From Oceanobacillus jordanicus (lineage in GTDB: Bacteria; Bacillota; Bacilli; Bacillales; Amphibacillaceae), in contig NZ_JAIFZM010000009.1 in NCBI RefSeq assembly GCF_022095695.1, forward strand, positions 62,001 through 126,000: a DNA stretch of 64,000 nucleotides, written 5' to 3'. Below the pieces are notes generated by a model that did no database searches, was not told the DNA's origin, and worked only from the letters and a program-made list of their open reading frames with translations. Shown here piece after piece: positions 18,234 through 26,650 of this stretch. How positions within the stretch are numbered: position 1 is the first letter of the stretch; each line of letters starts with the position of its first letter. The translations under genes and the position numbers were made by a program.

Positions 18234-19007
18234 TTGCAAATTAATGCGGAAGAACGTTTTTGGAATGCAACGGTGGATGAACTGACTAACGGGTATGTTT
18301 ACGATGACTTGAATGATGCGTATGTTTGCCTTCTTTGCAACGAAGGTTTTGAAGATGGAATTATTTATCCAATTGATGGCACTTTATATGAAGCCAAAAA
18401 AGCCGTTAAACGACATATAGAGGATGCCCATACTTCAGTATTTAATTACTTAATACGCTTGGATAAAAAGTACACAGGATTATCAGTGCATCAAAAAGAA
18501 ATTCTTGATTATTTTAAGAAAGGCTTTAGTGATAAAGAAATTGCAGAAGCGCAAGGTGGGGGTAGCCCATCAACAATTCGTAATCATAGATTTAAACTGA
18601 AAGAAAAGGAAAAGCAAGCAAAGGTTTTTCTTACGTTAATGAAATTATTGCATAAGAGTTCGGACAAAAAGAGTGATAATAAGTTTATACATTTTCACAA
18701 GGGGGCAAAAATGGTGGATGATCGTTATGCAATCACAGAGGAAGAGAAAAATAAAGTTTTATCAACCTATTTTAAACAAGGGCTAGACGGTGAATTAGAT
18801 ACTTTTCCAAGTAAAGAAAAAAGAAAGATCATCGTACTCCAAAACATTATCAACCGCTTTGAACATGAGCGTGTATACTCTGAAAAAGAAGTCAATGCAA
18901 TATTAAAAGGCATATACAGCGACTATGTAACAATAAGAAGATACCTTATCGAGTATGGGTTTATGAATCGTAGTAGAGATTGTACGGAGTACTGGGTGAA
19001 GGGATAA
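18234..19007 (+). CDS. Zinc-finger-like, HTH and DUF2087 transcriptional regulator
   Basis: This 257-residue protein has three parts. Residues about 30-66 hold CLLC and HIEDAH, a C2-H2 spacing suitable for zinc. Residues about 84-120 are a LuxR/sigma-like helix-turn-helix (LSVHQKEILDYFKKGFSDKEIA, then PSTIRNHRFKLKEKE). The C-terminal 90 residues are DUF2087, as seen in the pattern TFPSKEKRKIIVLQNIINRF and YSEKEVNAILK with a final IRRYLIEYGFMNRS. DUF2087 is found in bacillus regulators of unknown ligand. The start is TTG with TAGGTGGTG ahead. A dyad operator overlaps its promoter, suggesting autoregulation. A strong terminator follows. Confidence 0.85.
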   Translation: MQINAEERFWNATVDELTNGYVYDDLNDAYVCLLCNEGFEDGIIYPIDGTLYEAKKAVKRHIEDAHTSVFNYLIRLDKKYTGLSVHQKEILDYFKKGFSDKEIAEAQGGGSPSTIRNHRFKLKEKEKQAKVFLTLMKLLHKSSDKKSDNKFIHFHKGAKMVDDRYAITEEEKNKVLSTYFKQGLDGELDTFPSKEKRKIIVLQNIINRFEHERVYSEKEVNAILKGIYSDYVTIRRYLIEYGFMNRSRDCTEYWVKG

Positions 19008-19046
19008 ATTCCATTCTATAAGAATGCAATAATATTGAGTTTGTTG

Positions 19047-19080
19047 AGAAGGTTGATCCAGTGGATTGGCCTTCTTTTTA
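19047..19080 (+). terminator. Terminator after the DUF2087 regulator
   Basis: AGAAGGTTGATCC pairs with GGATTGGCCTTCT over 13 positions counting G-T wobbles, around an AGT loop, followed by TTTTTA. Confidence 0.85.
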
Positions 19081-19244
19081 TATTGCAAAGGATATTCCTG
19101 CATAGCTGTAGAAAAGAATAATAGAAGTGCTAAGCTTGTGTTGGAGTATCTATCTTTTAATCAGCATAATTTCACATCAAGCAATACCGAAGATGATCGT
19201 CTCTGCCTTGTTTATTTATAGGAAAGGTTGAAGGAGGGCTATAT

Positions 19245-19769
19245 ATGAATTTTAATCTCAAAGAAGCAATCGAGGTTTTAGAAAGAACGCCAAAGACATT
19301 AGAAAGCTTATTGGTTGGCTTATCAGACGATTGGTTGCAATGCAACGAAGGAGAAGGAACATGGAATTCAAACCAGGTGGTTGATCATTTAATTGAGTGC
19401 GAGAAAAGCAATTGGATCCCAAGAATAAAAACTATTCTAGAGGAGAGGGGAAATAGAGTATTCCCACCTTTTGATCGTGATGCTCACCTAACCAATCCGT
19501 CTCAGAACTCTATTTGTCAAAAGTTGGAGGAGTTTAAACGGCTGCGAGGACGAAATATTGAGTTTGTTAGGGTAGAAATTACAAAGGATTCACAGTTTGA
19601 GTTAACAGGAGAACACCCCGTATTTGGGAAAGTGAAACTGCGAGAATTACTCTCCACATGGGTGGTTCATGATTTAACACATGTATCTCAGATAATAAGA
19701 GTGATGTCAGAAAGGTATAGAGAGGATGTCGGGCCTTGGGTAGAATATTTAAGTGTGCTCAAAGGCTGA
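19245..19769 (+). CDS. DinB superfamily protein
   Basis: This 174-residue four-helix DinB/YfiT-type protein carries the metal-binding His triad H48 (VVDHLIE), H142 and H146 (VVHDLTHVSQI). DinB-like proteins include thiol-dependent S-transferases, such as bacillithiol transferases used in detoxification, and many without known substrate. Length is typical. A strong Shine-Dalgarno (GGAGGG) precedes the ATG. The next gene, for a lipoprotein, overlaps its 3' end by up to 34 bases, which suggests coupling. It is one of three DinB-like proteins in this window (with 20958 and 57365). Confidence 0.85.
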   Translation: MNFNLKEAIEVLERTPKTLESLLVGLSDDWLQCNEGEGTWNSNQVVDHLIECEKSNWIPRIKTILEERGNRVFPPFDRDAHLTNPSQNSICQKLEEFKRLRGRNIEFVRVEITKDSQFELTGEHPVFGKVKLRELLSTWVVHDLTHVSQIIRVMSERYREDVGPWVEYLSVLKG

Positions 19770-20704
19770 AGGTTATTCGTCCTTCCAAAGCAGTTGAAAA
19801 GATAAAAAACACGAAGCGTACAATTTTTGCAGGGATTCTGTTTATATTTTTACTGACAGGGTGCTTTGGCGAAGATTATGATGTTGGTGTTCCAGCTGCT
19901 CATTTACAAGTTGGTTTACAAAGTCTTCAAACACAATTAACAGAAGCAAATGTTAGTTGGCGTTCATCGAGCGGAGAAGTAGATGAAACAATCGATAATA
20001 TCGAAGAATTTGCATTAGAGCAAAATGAAATAAGGGTTTCTCCAAATCAAAAAGCCTCCTTGGAATTTAAAGAGAATGAAGAAAATGGTGGAGATATTTG
20101 GACGGACCCAACGATAACAGCTTCCTTGTGGAAAAATGGAAAGCAAACGAACATTAATTTAAAAGATAATAGAGAATTTCATTTCCCAACAAGTGAAGGG
20201 AATTATGTATTAGAGATTAACTTTATTGATTCTGCTAACAAGGCTCAATACATAGGGAATATTATCATTGATAAAACAAGCCAGCAGACTGAAGTAACTG
20301 GAGGAAAGCTTCCGAAGTTTACATTTATGGCAATGCCTACTATTAAAAAAATCAATTCAGATGGTCTGTTATTTGATAATAGTTATGACGAAGTATGTTG
20401 GAATAATTGTAGTGACGGAAGCACATATAAATACTCGGAGATCCATTCTGGCGATGTGGAACTAGGCGATAAGTTATTAATTGAATGGAGCGAAATGGAA
20501 CCCCATCCTACTGAAATATATTTTCATCAAATAGATACCGATAATTATAATGCAATAGAAAAGGGTGAAATAGATACGAACACTGCTTCTTTAGAAATTG
20601 AAGTGGGGGAAGAGAATAGCAATGCACAGTATGCTATAGAATTTTTGTGGAAAGAAGGAAACGAGATTGTTGGAAAAAGTATGTTGAACTTTAGATTGGA
20701 ATAA
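19736..20704 (+). CDS. Lipoprotein of unknown function, start uncertain
   Basis: With TTG 19736 (AGAGG at 10 bases) the product has 322 residues, and its lipobox LTGC places the modified Cys at 43. That leaves an unusually long N-terminal arm of about 28 residues before the hydrophobic segment. A typical signal would begin at KNTKRTIFAGILFIFLLTGC, but the codon at the matching place is ATA and no ATG, GTG or TTG occurs there. The mature part is polar and beta-rich with two Cys in CWNNCSDG, perhaps a disulfide. I recognise no domain. It overlaps the DinB gene and probably shares its transcript. Confidence 0.65.
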   Translation: MGRIFKCAQRLKVIRPSKAVEKIKNTKRTIFAGILFIFLLTGCFGEDYDVGVPAAHLQVGLQSLQTQLTEANVSWRSSSGEVDETIDNIEEFALEQNEIRVSPNQKASLEFKENEENGGDIWTDPTITASLWKNGKQTNINLKDNREFHFPTSEGNYVLEINFIDSANKAQYIGNIIIDKTSQQTEVTGGKLPKFTFMAMPTIKKINSDGLLFDNSYDEVCWNNCSDGSTYKYSEIHSGDVELGDKLLIEWSEMEPHPTEIYFHQIDTDNYNAIEKGEIDTNTASLEIEVGEENSNAQYAIEFLWKEGNEIVGKSMLNFRLE

Positions 20705-20957
20705 TTACTGTCTATAACTACTGAATATTTATGTTTGGGAGAAAAGCATAGAGTCTCGGATTGTGACAAGGTTATTTACAAAGAAGATCATTTAGAATAA
20801 CTCACTAAATTTATGCTGGATTCAAATAAGAACCGGTTTTTATTTCCGTCTATAACATTTTCAACTGCATCTAAAGGTGAAAAGCTTAAATAGATTATTT
20901 TGAATATATGGTAAAATGTACTTGGTGAAAATACAATTGTTAAAAGGAAAAGAGGGA

Positions 20958-21503
20958 GTGAGAGCAGTTAGCATTTTTGAGAAATATAAAACGTTTAAAG
21001 TTGAAGATATACAAGGGTACTCGCCTCAAATAGGTCATTTGGTATCTATGATGAATTATGCACGGTATACAACATTAAAAGCGGTTGAAGGATTAACTGT
21101 TGAACAGTTGGATTACTTGCCACAAAAGACTGGCAATTCAATCGGTGCATTATTACTACATATGGCTGCGGTTGAATTTGGATTTCAAGTTGAGTTCTTT
21201 GAGAATAGAAAGCCGAATGAGCGAGAGATGGAAGAATGGGGAGCTGCTTATGACCTTGGTGAATTAGGGAGAGAGCAGATTAAAGGTAACCCCTTAAAAT
21301 TCTACATTAAAAAATTGGAAGATGTTCGTAGTAGAACGTTGGAAGAGTTTAAAAGCAAACAAGATGAGTGGTTATATGAAGAGGCACCTTGGGGTGGTGT
21401 GTCTGCCAATAATTATTTTATATGGTTTCATACCTTTGAAGATGAATTAAATCATAGGGGCCAGATTCGGATATTAAGGAACACGCTACCTTCTAAACTT
21501 TGA
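20958..21503 (+). CDS. DinB/DUF664-like protein
   Basis: This product has 181 residues from GTG 20958 (AAGGA at 9 bases). An ATG at 20916 would add 14 residues but overlaps a sequence that looks like a promoter -10 box (GGTAAAAT) and lacks a Shine-Dalgarno. The protein has the DinB layout, with a first helix MMNYARYTTLKAVEGLT, the metal His in LLLHMAAVEF, and the C-terminal ELNHRGQIRILR. The family is metal-dependent, and members include S-transferases; substrate unknown. The unnamed membrane cassette begins 49 bases downstream, and a DinB gene is also near the second copy of that cassette. Confidence 0.78.
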   Translation: MRAVSIFEKYKTFKVEDIQGYSPQIGHLVSMMNYARYTTLKAVEGLTVEQLDYLPQKTGNSIGALLLHMAAVEFGFQVEFFENRKPNEREMEEWGAAYDLGELGREQIKGNPLKFYIKKLEDVRSRTLEEFKSKQDEWLYEEAPWGGVSANNYFIWFHTFEDELNHRGQIRILRNTLPSKL

Positions 21504-21551
21504 TGGTAATTATAATTAAATAATGATAGAACGAAATAAATTGGTTAGAAG

Positions 21552-22280
21552 GTGTCTGGAATTAATATAAATTATACTTTTAACATAATCACGGTTTTAA
21601 CGGTGGTTTTAGCATGGAGCGTCATTGCCTTTTTTACTTATCGTATTTATAAGAAGCAAATGGTAAAACCAAAGATATGGAAGATTTTAATTGTTATCTT
21701 GGCTGGACTTTTCTCATTCTCTATTCATTGGAAGATGTTTAACGCATTAATAGAGTTTGCGGTCCTGCCACTCGGTGTATGGATATTGTATCAATTTCTG
21801 AGAAGAAAAAATGGGCGGTGGCAGGTTTATCGTCCCTATGCCTGGTTAGGATTTTTTGCGAATTATCTATTCTTGGCATCTACTTTACTTGCATTACCAA
21901 TCCATGAAGTTATTTATCCAAAAGATGATCCAACTACATATATAGCAAACCTTAATGACGCTTCTCTGATAACGATCCACCCATCAGGGAAGGAAGCTTC
22001 ACTAGATAAAGAAACTCTATTAAATGAACTCCCAACCTTAGACCAAGAAGGCGTTGATAGTATCCAATGGTACGAAGATACAGTCATAGATATCGATTTA
22101 AATGAAATAAATGAACGTTTTCCCTATCAGCTCATTGGAACTTCACCTAAATGGGGAAGTGGTCTTCTTTCTATGATCTATATTGAAGCGGATGGAAAAG
22201 GCATATTACTTTCAACAACGAATGAACAACTTTATTTTCGCGCCGAAAAATCGGTTATAGAGGAGGTGGAGCAAAAGTAA
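21552..22280 (+). CDS. Four-helix membrane protein, cassette gene A (copy 1)
   Basis: This 242-residue protein (from GTG 21552) has four predicted membrane helices in its first 130 residues and then a polar domain of about 110 residues, probably extracellular. I do not recognise a named family. It is clearly homologous to the protein at 59647: both share AW.GF...YLLLA-like helix 4, a YP-D/E-P-TY segment, then FPY..G..PKWG.G...M..IE.DGKG. The Shine-Dalgarno AGAAGG overlaps the GTG; it would sit 8 bases ahead of an ATT at 21561, so the true start may be ATT. Its stop overlaps the start of gene B (TAATG). I infer that A and B act together at the membrane. Confidence 0.7.
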   Translation: MSGININYTFNIITVLTVVLAWSVIAFFTYRIYKKQMVKPKIWKILIVILAGLFSFSIHWKMFNALIEFAVLPLGVWILYQFLRRKNGRWQVYRPYAWLGFFANYLFLASTLLALPIHEVIYPKDDPTTYIANLNDASLITIHPSGKEASLDKETLLNELPTLDQEGVDSIQWYEDTVIDIDLNEINERFPYQLIGTSPKWGSGLLSMIYIEADGKGILLSTTNEQLYFRAEKSVIEEVEQK

Positions 22281-23032
22281 TGAAAAAAAGACTTTGGCTT
22301 ATCGTAATTGGTATTCTAACTCTTGCAGTGCTTGCAATTATATATTGGTTTTATTTTTCTAAGCCCACTTCTTTTCCAACTAATGGACGATTAATCGAAG
22401 AAATGAATAACAGTTTTCCTAGTGCGGCAGCAAGCGAGATCCAAGACACGATTTCTGTTGATGACCACAATGTGCTTGTACCTTTTATTTCTAAAAACGA
22501 TGATTACAGTTTGAGCTATTGGGTGTGGAAAAGACATAAATGGAGAATTGCCTCCATTGATACGACAGGAACACCAATGCTTTGGAAAGTCGACAGAAAT
22601 CACCCTTCTTCCTATAGGGTAGTATGGAATATCCATCCCGAAGATCAATTGAGCTATGCAGCGTTTTATTTACGGAAGGATAGAGGATACCATATTATTA
22701 AAGGGATAGAACATTACGAACCAGGAGTACAAATGATGACGGAAGTCTCCTTTGAAGAGAAATCATACGGCATGTTCCAACTATCAGAGGAATGGGCGGC
22801 CTTTATGGATTCACTTTCAGAATTTGGAGCAGCTAAACAAGAGGATACATTTTATTATCGTTTTTTCCCCGAACAGTATATGTCTATAGGATGGATTCCA
22901 TATGATGAACAGCATCACGAAGCCTATCCAGAGCGTTCTGTAAACGGGAGCGGATTTTCAAATGAAAAAGTGTATTTAGACTACTTAAGGATATTGGATG
23001 AAAGCGAGATTGAGATTTCGAAACAAGAATGA
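22280..23032 (+). CDS. Membrane-anchored protein, cassette gene B (copy 1)
   Basis: This 250-residue protein has one N-terminal membrane helix (residues about 5-26) and a soluble, presumably extracytoplasmic domain. It is homologous to the protein at 60327; shared features include VPFIS, W-WK-HKW, VWNIHP, EHYEP, YG..Q..EEWA and IGW.P. The many conserved Trp and aromatic residues suggest a folded beta-rich domain. The ATG overlaps the stop of gene A and has GGAGGTGGAG ahead, so the genes are translationally coupled. Family and function are unknown to me. Confidence 0.75.
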   Translation: MKKRLWLIVIGILTLAVLAIIYWFYFSKPTSFPTNGRLIEEMNNSFPSAAASEIQDTISVDDHNVLVPFISKNDDYSLSYWVWKRHKWRIASIDTTGTPMLWKVDRNHPSSYRVVWNIHPEDQLSYAAFYLRKDRGYHIIKGIEHYEPGVQMMTEVSFEEKSYGMFQLSEEWAAFMDSLSEFGAAKQEDTFYYRFFPEQYMSIGWIPYDEQHHEAYPERSVNGSGFSNEKVYLDYLRILDESEIEISKQE

Positions 23033-23071
23033 AATTAGATTATGGTAAAATGAAACGAACTGGAGGACCTA

Positions 23072-23566
23072 ATGAATAAGTTTGCCGAGTTTATGCGCAT
23101 CACCAAAAAACTAAATGATATGGATATTATTCCACTATTAATGGGTTCAGTAGGTTTAGAAGTTGTAACAGGTAAGAGTTGGCAGGCTCAAGACTTAGAT
23201 ATACATGTTCGGGGAGACAAAAGAGGGTGGGAGGTACCGCCTGAATTATCAATACATAATTGGGAAAAGATTGTTGAGGTAATGAGTTCAATAGGCTACA
23301 CCTTAGTTGACTTACATGAGCATGAATTCTCAAATGGAGAGCTGTCAGTTGAATTTGGTATTATGGACACATTACCCGAGTTTGCAGGGGTGCCTTTAGA
23401 GGATTTAGAGATCCATCAAGAAGGGGATACTAAGTATTATTTATTAACTAAAAGTCAATACTTAGCCGTTTATGAGGCGTCCTCCCTGGATAGTTACCGG
23501 GCAGATCAGAATAATAATAAAGACCTTAGAAAGATTGATTTTTTAAAAGATGTGATAGATAAATAA
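23072..23566 (+). CDS. Nucleotidyltransferase-fold protein of unknown substrate
   Basis: This 164-residue protein contains LLMGSVGLEVVTG followed by AQDLDIHV, which fits the GS...DxD arrangement of minimal nucleotidyltransferases, and later acidic ELSVEFGIMDTL. The shape recalls DUF6036-like or aminoglycoside-transferase-like small enzymes, but a kinase-like or catalytically dead relative is possible. ATG follows TGGAGG. A TATGGTAAAAT -10-like sequence just upstream suggests its own promoter. It is followed after 13 bases by the DUF4256 gene. Confidence 0.55.
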   Translation: MNKFAEFMRITKKLNDMDIIPLLMGSVGLEVVTGKSWQAQDLDIHVRGDKRGWEVPPELSIHNWEKIVEVMSSIGYTLVDLHEHEFSNGELSVEFGIMDTLPEFAGVPLEDLEIHQEGDTKYYLLTKSQYLAVYEASSLDSYRADQNNNKDLRKIDFLKDVIDK

Positions 23567-23579
23567 GGAGGGAATAAAT

Positions 23580-24149
23580 ATGGCTCAGAGTAATAAGAAG
23601 GAACTATCGCAAGAACAACGTGAAACATTATTAAATACATTGAAAGCACGTTTTGAAAAAAACATGCATCGTCATGAAGAGCTGCAATGGGAAAAGGTAC
23701 AAGCAAAGCTGGAAGGAAGCTATGAAAAACTATGGTCACTGAATGAAATGGAAAGAACAGAAGGAGAGCCAGATGTTGTCCATTATGATGGTGAGAAGGA
23801 TGAGTATATTTTTTACGATTGTTCAAAGGAAAGCCCTAAAGGTCGCAGAAGTGTTTGCTTTGACCGGAGAGCCTTAGAGTCAAGAAAAAAACATAAGCCA
23901 GAAAATACCGCGATAGATATGGCGGCAGATATGGGTATTGAGATGCTAACGGAAACACAATATAGAGCATTACAAGAACTTGAGGAATTTGACAAGAAAA
24001 CATCAACTTGGGTGGCAACTCCGGTTGATATTAGAGAGCTTGGCGGAGCTCTTTTTTGTGACCGTCGCTTTGGGCACGTCTTCCTGTATCATAATGGAGC
24101 GGAATCCTATTATGGTTCTAGAGGGTTTCGTGGCTCGTTAAGGATTTAA
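23580..24149 (+). CDS. DUF4256 family protein
   Basis: This 189-residue cytosolic protein agrees with the DUF4256 family: LLNTLKARFEKNMHRHEELQW near the start, IFYDCSKESPKGRRSVCFDR in the middle, and TSTWVATPVDIRELGGALF followed by a GHVFLYHNGAESYYGSRGF-type ending. The family is widespread in Firmicutes and without known function. AAGGAGGG lies ahead of the ATG. It shares a short gap with the preceding gene and is probably in the same transcript. Confidence 0.8.
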   Translation: MAQSNKKELSQEQRETLLNTLKARFEKNMHRHEELQWEKVQAKLEGSYEKLWSLNEMERTEGEPDVVHYDGEKDEYIFYDCSKESPKGRRSVCFDRRALESRKKHKPENTAIDMAADMGIEMLTETQYRALQELEEFDKKTSTWVATPVDIRELGGALFCDRRFGHVFLYHNGAESYYGSRGFRGSLRI

Positions 24150-24191
24150 TTGATATATATGGAAAAACAAAATCTAGTCAGGAGAGTTTTT

Positions 24192-24944
24192 ATGCCTAAT
24201 TTAAAAGATCTTGTCATTCTCGTAACAGGAGCGAATCGGGGACAAGGGAAAGCAATTGCAGAACATCTAGCAGATTTAGGTGGAAAGGTAATCGTTGGTG
24301 CGCGAAATTACGAAAGTGCAATAGAAGTAGTAGAAGAAATAGGGAATGAACGTGCTTATCCAGTGCAATTGGATGTTACCAAGGAAAGTAGTTGGAGAAC
24401 AGCGATTAAGGATATTGTCGATGAATTTGGGAGAATTGATGTATTAATAAATAATGCTGGTATTTTAAAACGTAAGCCTTTTACGGAGATCTCGGCGGAA
24501 GAGTATCTGGAGTTAATTAACGTCAATCAAGTTGGGGTATTCCTTGGAATGCAATCGGTGATTCCTTATATGGAGAAGCAAGGAAAAGGTGCAATTGTAA
24601 ATAATGTTTCGATATCTGCTTTTTCTCCTATAGCGCATTCTTCCGCTTATGCTGCAAGTAAAGCGGCTGTAGTGGCGATGTCTAAATCTGCAGCTATTGA
24701 GCTAGGTCCAAAAGGTATTCGGGTGAATATGATACACCCAGGTGGGGTTAATACCGACATGGCGAAAAATGGGGAAGAGGTTCCTGCATATTATCAAACT
24801 GTACCATTAGGGCGAATTGGGGAACCACTTGAAATCGCCAAAGCTGTCGCCTTTTTTGCTTCTGATGAGAGTTCCTATTGTACGGGAGCGGAGTTGGTTG
24901 TTGATGGCGGCATGACGTTGGGAAATGGAAATGATGAAGAATAG
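24192..24944 (+). CDS. Short-chain dehydrogenase/reductase
   Basis: This 250-residue SDR oxidoreductase has the NAD(P)-binding motif TGANRGQG (residues about 11-18), NNAG, the catalytic Ser region NVSISAFSP and YAASK with the Tyr and Lys. C-terminal PGGVNTDM and VDGGMTLG follow the classical family. The start at ATG 24192 is chosen because AGGAGAG lies 5 bases ahead; an upstream ATG-containing extension has no Shine-Dalgarno. Substrate unknown. A perfect hairpin terminator follows. Confidence 0.88.
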   Translation: MPNLKDLVILVTGANRGQGKAIAEHLADLGGKVIVGARNYESAIEVVEEIGNERAYPVQLDVTKESSWRTAIKDIVDEFGRIDVLINNAGILKRKPFTEISAEEYLELINVNQVGVFLGMQSVIPYMEKQGKGAIVNNVSISAFSPIAHSSAYAASKAAVVAMSKSAAIELGPKGIRVNMIHPGGVNTDMAKNGEEVPAYYQTVPLGRIGEPLEIAKAVAFFASDESSYCTGAELVVDGGMTLGNGNDEE

Positions 24945-24955
24945 TGCATAAACTG

Positions 24956-24989
24956 GGAGAGCTCATAATCTAATGGAGCTCTCCTTTTC
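24956..24989 (+). terminator. Terminator after the SDR gene
   Basis: GGAGAGCTC pairs perfectly with GAGCTCTCC around a 11-base loop and is followed by TTTTCC. Confidence 0.8.
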
Positions 24990-25279
24990 CTAAAAGTTCA
25001 ATGTAAGAAAGGAGGAGTAAAGAGCGAGAAGTAAAACTAGATTATTTCCTTCCCCAGCATGGGATCATTCGTGAAGATAATGAAAAAAATTTCGAAAATT
25101 CATCTATTAAAGTGCTCCGCATCAATGTTACGATATACTTGGATGCATACTCTTTTAAATGGATATTTTAATCCTTTAATATTCTCCTACATATTTTTTT
25201 ACTACTTACTGCCGGTCTTGTCGGTCAGATTTAGGGTAAATAAGGGATTTTAAAGATCGGTATTCAATGAGGTGATATT

Positions 25280-25486
25280 TTGGTAAATATATTGGAAAAC
25301 GTATTTCAATTATCGGCTATTGTAATACTCTTATGCTCCTTCTATTTTTACCGATATTTTAAAAAGATTAAGAGAGAAAGGAAATTAACCTCAACTGAGC
25401 TTTCTGTCTATCTGATTACTCAAGTTGCTGCATTTCTATGCGCAGCGAGTTATTTCCTTCTATTCTTGGACAGGAACTTTGGTTAA
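25280..25486 (+). CDS. Small two-helix membrane protein
   Basis: This 68-residue protein starts at TTG behind GAGGTGA. Helix 1 spans residues about 8-25 (FQLSAIVILLCSFYFYRYF), a basic loop KKIKRERK follows, and helix 2 spans about 43-63. I know no family. It lies 40 bases ahead of the fra gene. The stretch before it (24990-25279) has no gene I accept. Confidence 0.55.
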   Translation: MVNILENVFQLSAIVILLCSFYFYRYFKKIKRERKLTSTELSVYLITQVAAFLCAASYFLLFLDRNFG

Positions 25487-25526
25487 TAAGTATTTTTTTT
25501 TATCAGTAAAAATAGGAGGGAACACG

Positions 25527-25895
25527 ATGGAAACGTTGGAAGAATATGTAGCGCAAATTGACCCACAACATAAAGAGAGAATGCTAGAGGTTTTGAGTTG
25601 GGTAAAGGAAACCTTTCCTAATCTAAAGTCCAGAATAGCTTGGAACCAGCCTATGTTCACGGATCATGGCACCTATATAATTGGATTTAGTGTTTCCAAA
25701 AAACATTTAGCTGTGGCCCCAGAGGCGGTAGGAATTAACCATTTCTCCCATGACATTGTAGAGGCTGGTTATGATTATACAAAGCAGCTTGTCCGAATCC
25801 CGTGGGAAAGTTCTGTTGATTACACATTACTCGACAAGATGATTCGTTTTAATATGATGGACAAAGCAGAGTGTTCCACGTTTTGGCGGAAGTAA
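25527..25895 (+). CDS. fra: Frataxin-like iron chaperone (Fra/YdhG)
   Basis: This 122-residue protein of the YdhG/DUF1801 family is nearly superimposable on B. subtilis Fra: SRIAWNQPMFTDHGTYIIGF, then VSKKHLAVAPEAV, AGYDYTKQLVRIPW and the ending MDKAECSTFWRK. Fra has a frataxin-like fold and donates iron for Fe-S cluster and heme synthesis in the cytoplasm. The start at ATG 25527 has TAGGAGGG ahead; a longer frame from 25425 lacks one. Confidence 0.88.
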   Translation: METLEEYVAQIDPQHKERMLEVLSWVKETFPNLKSRIAWNQPMFTDHGTYIIGFSVSKKHLAVAPEAVGINHFSHDIVEAGYDYTKQLVRIPWESSVDYTLLDKMIRFNMMDKAECSTFWRK

Positions 25896-25958
25896 GGGGA
25901 AAGGTGACCATAAACAGGAAATCTTTCTATATAATTTTCTAATTAAGGAGAAGTTTCG

Positions 25959-26267
25959 ATGAATAGTAAGAAGAAAACAGGTATGATATTAGGTATTGCT
26001 TCCCTACTAATGGTGTTTATTTGCTTCATTATATTCCTCTTTAGGGGACCGAATCCTAATATTCATATAGACGCTACCATTTTTATTGTTTTATCAGCCA
26101 TTGGAATTGTATTAGCTATCTTTTCTTGGATTAAGTCTAGACGACTTACCTTTTTAATTATTGGATTGCTAGGGAATGGTGTTGTGATGGGGTTTGGATT
26201 TCTATTGTTATTAGCGATGGGGTTAAGTGAAGCAATGAATGAGGTAGACAGGAATCTTTTCTTATAG
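25959..26267 (+). CDS. Small three-helix membrane protein
   Basis: This 102-residue protein has three predicted membrane helices (residues about 8-28, 38-57 and 66-89) and a short acidic tail. AAGGAG lies ahead of the ATG. No family is recognised. It stands between the fra gene and the lysine riboswitch. Confidence 0.6.
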   Translation: MNSKKKTGMILGIASLLMVFICFIIFLFRGPNPNIHIDATIFIVLSAIGIVLAIFSWIKSRRLTFLIIGLLGNGVVMGFGFLLLLAMGLSEAMNEVDRNLFL

Positions 26268-26344
26268 AAAGAATCAACTGGAAACTTCGGAATTTCGGTG
26301 TGAAAGAAATATATAACAAAACCAATCGACAAAAAACAATATTC

Positions 26345-26373
26345 TTGCAATTATAAAAGTAGACATGTATAGT
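26345..26373 (+). promoter_or_regulatory. Sigma-A promoter of the lysine riboswitch transcript
   Basis: TTGCAA and TATAGT are separated by exactly 17 bases, and the aptamer begins about 30 bases downstream. Confidence 0.65.
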
Positions 26374-26404
26374 TATACTGAAAAATTTAATAATTACCTT
26401 ACCA

Positions 26405-26582
26405 ACTCGGTGAGGTAGAGGCGCGAACATTATTAGTAATCAATTGGAGTATGACATCAGAGATGATTGATGAAAGGGATGCTCGCCGAAGTGTAATAAG
26501 GGTCAAGCTTATTATTGCTGGGATGTCTTTTAACAAGAGGCATACTGTCATGCACGTCTGCATGGAGGACTACTGATCGAAT
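26405..26582 (+). ncRNA. Lysine riboswitch (L-box) aptamer
   Basis: The leader contains the conserved L-box elements in order: GAGGTAGAGGCGCGAAC, AGTATGA, TGAAAGGGATGCTCGCCGAAG, TTGCTGGG, TACTGTCA, and TGGAGGACTACTG closing helix P1. These match the B. subtilis lysC leader pattern. A strong intrinsic terminator follows at 26601, so lysine binding should stop transcription before the transporter gene. Confidence 0.93.
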
Positions 26583-26600
26583 GGAAGATACCATATTGTT

Positions 26601-26637
26601 AACAATGATAGGTTATTTTTCTATCATTGTTTTTTTG
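26601..26637 (+). terminator. Riboswitch expression-platform terminator
   Basis: AACAATGATAG pairs perfectly with CTATCATTGTT around a T-rich loop and is followed by a T run. It should form when lysine is bound to the aptamer upstream. Confidence 0.88.
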
Positions 26638-26650
26638 TGTGTTTTTTTAA

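Noticed and set aside
25059-25253. 64-codon frame after the SDR gene
   Set aside because: No Shine-Dalgarno; another frame in the same stretch is equally open, so coding is not supported on either.
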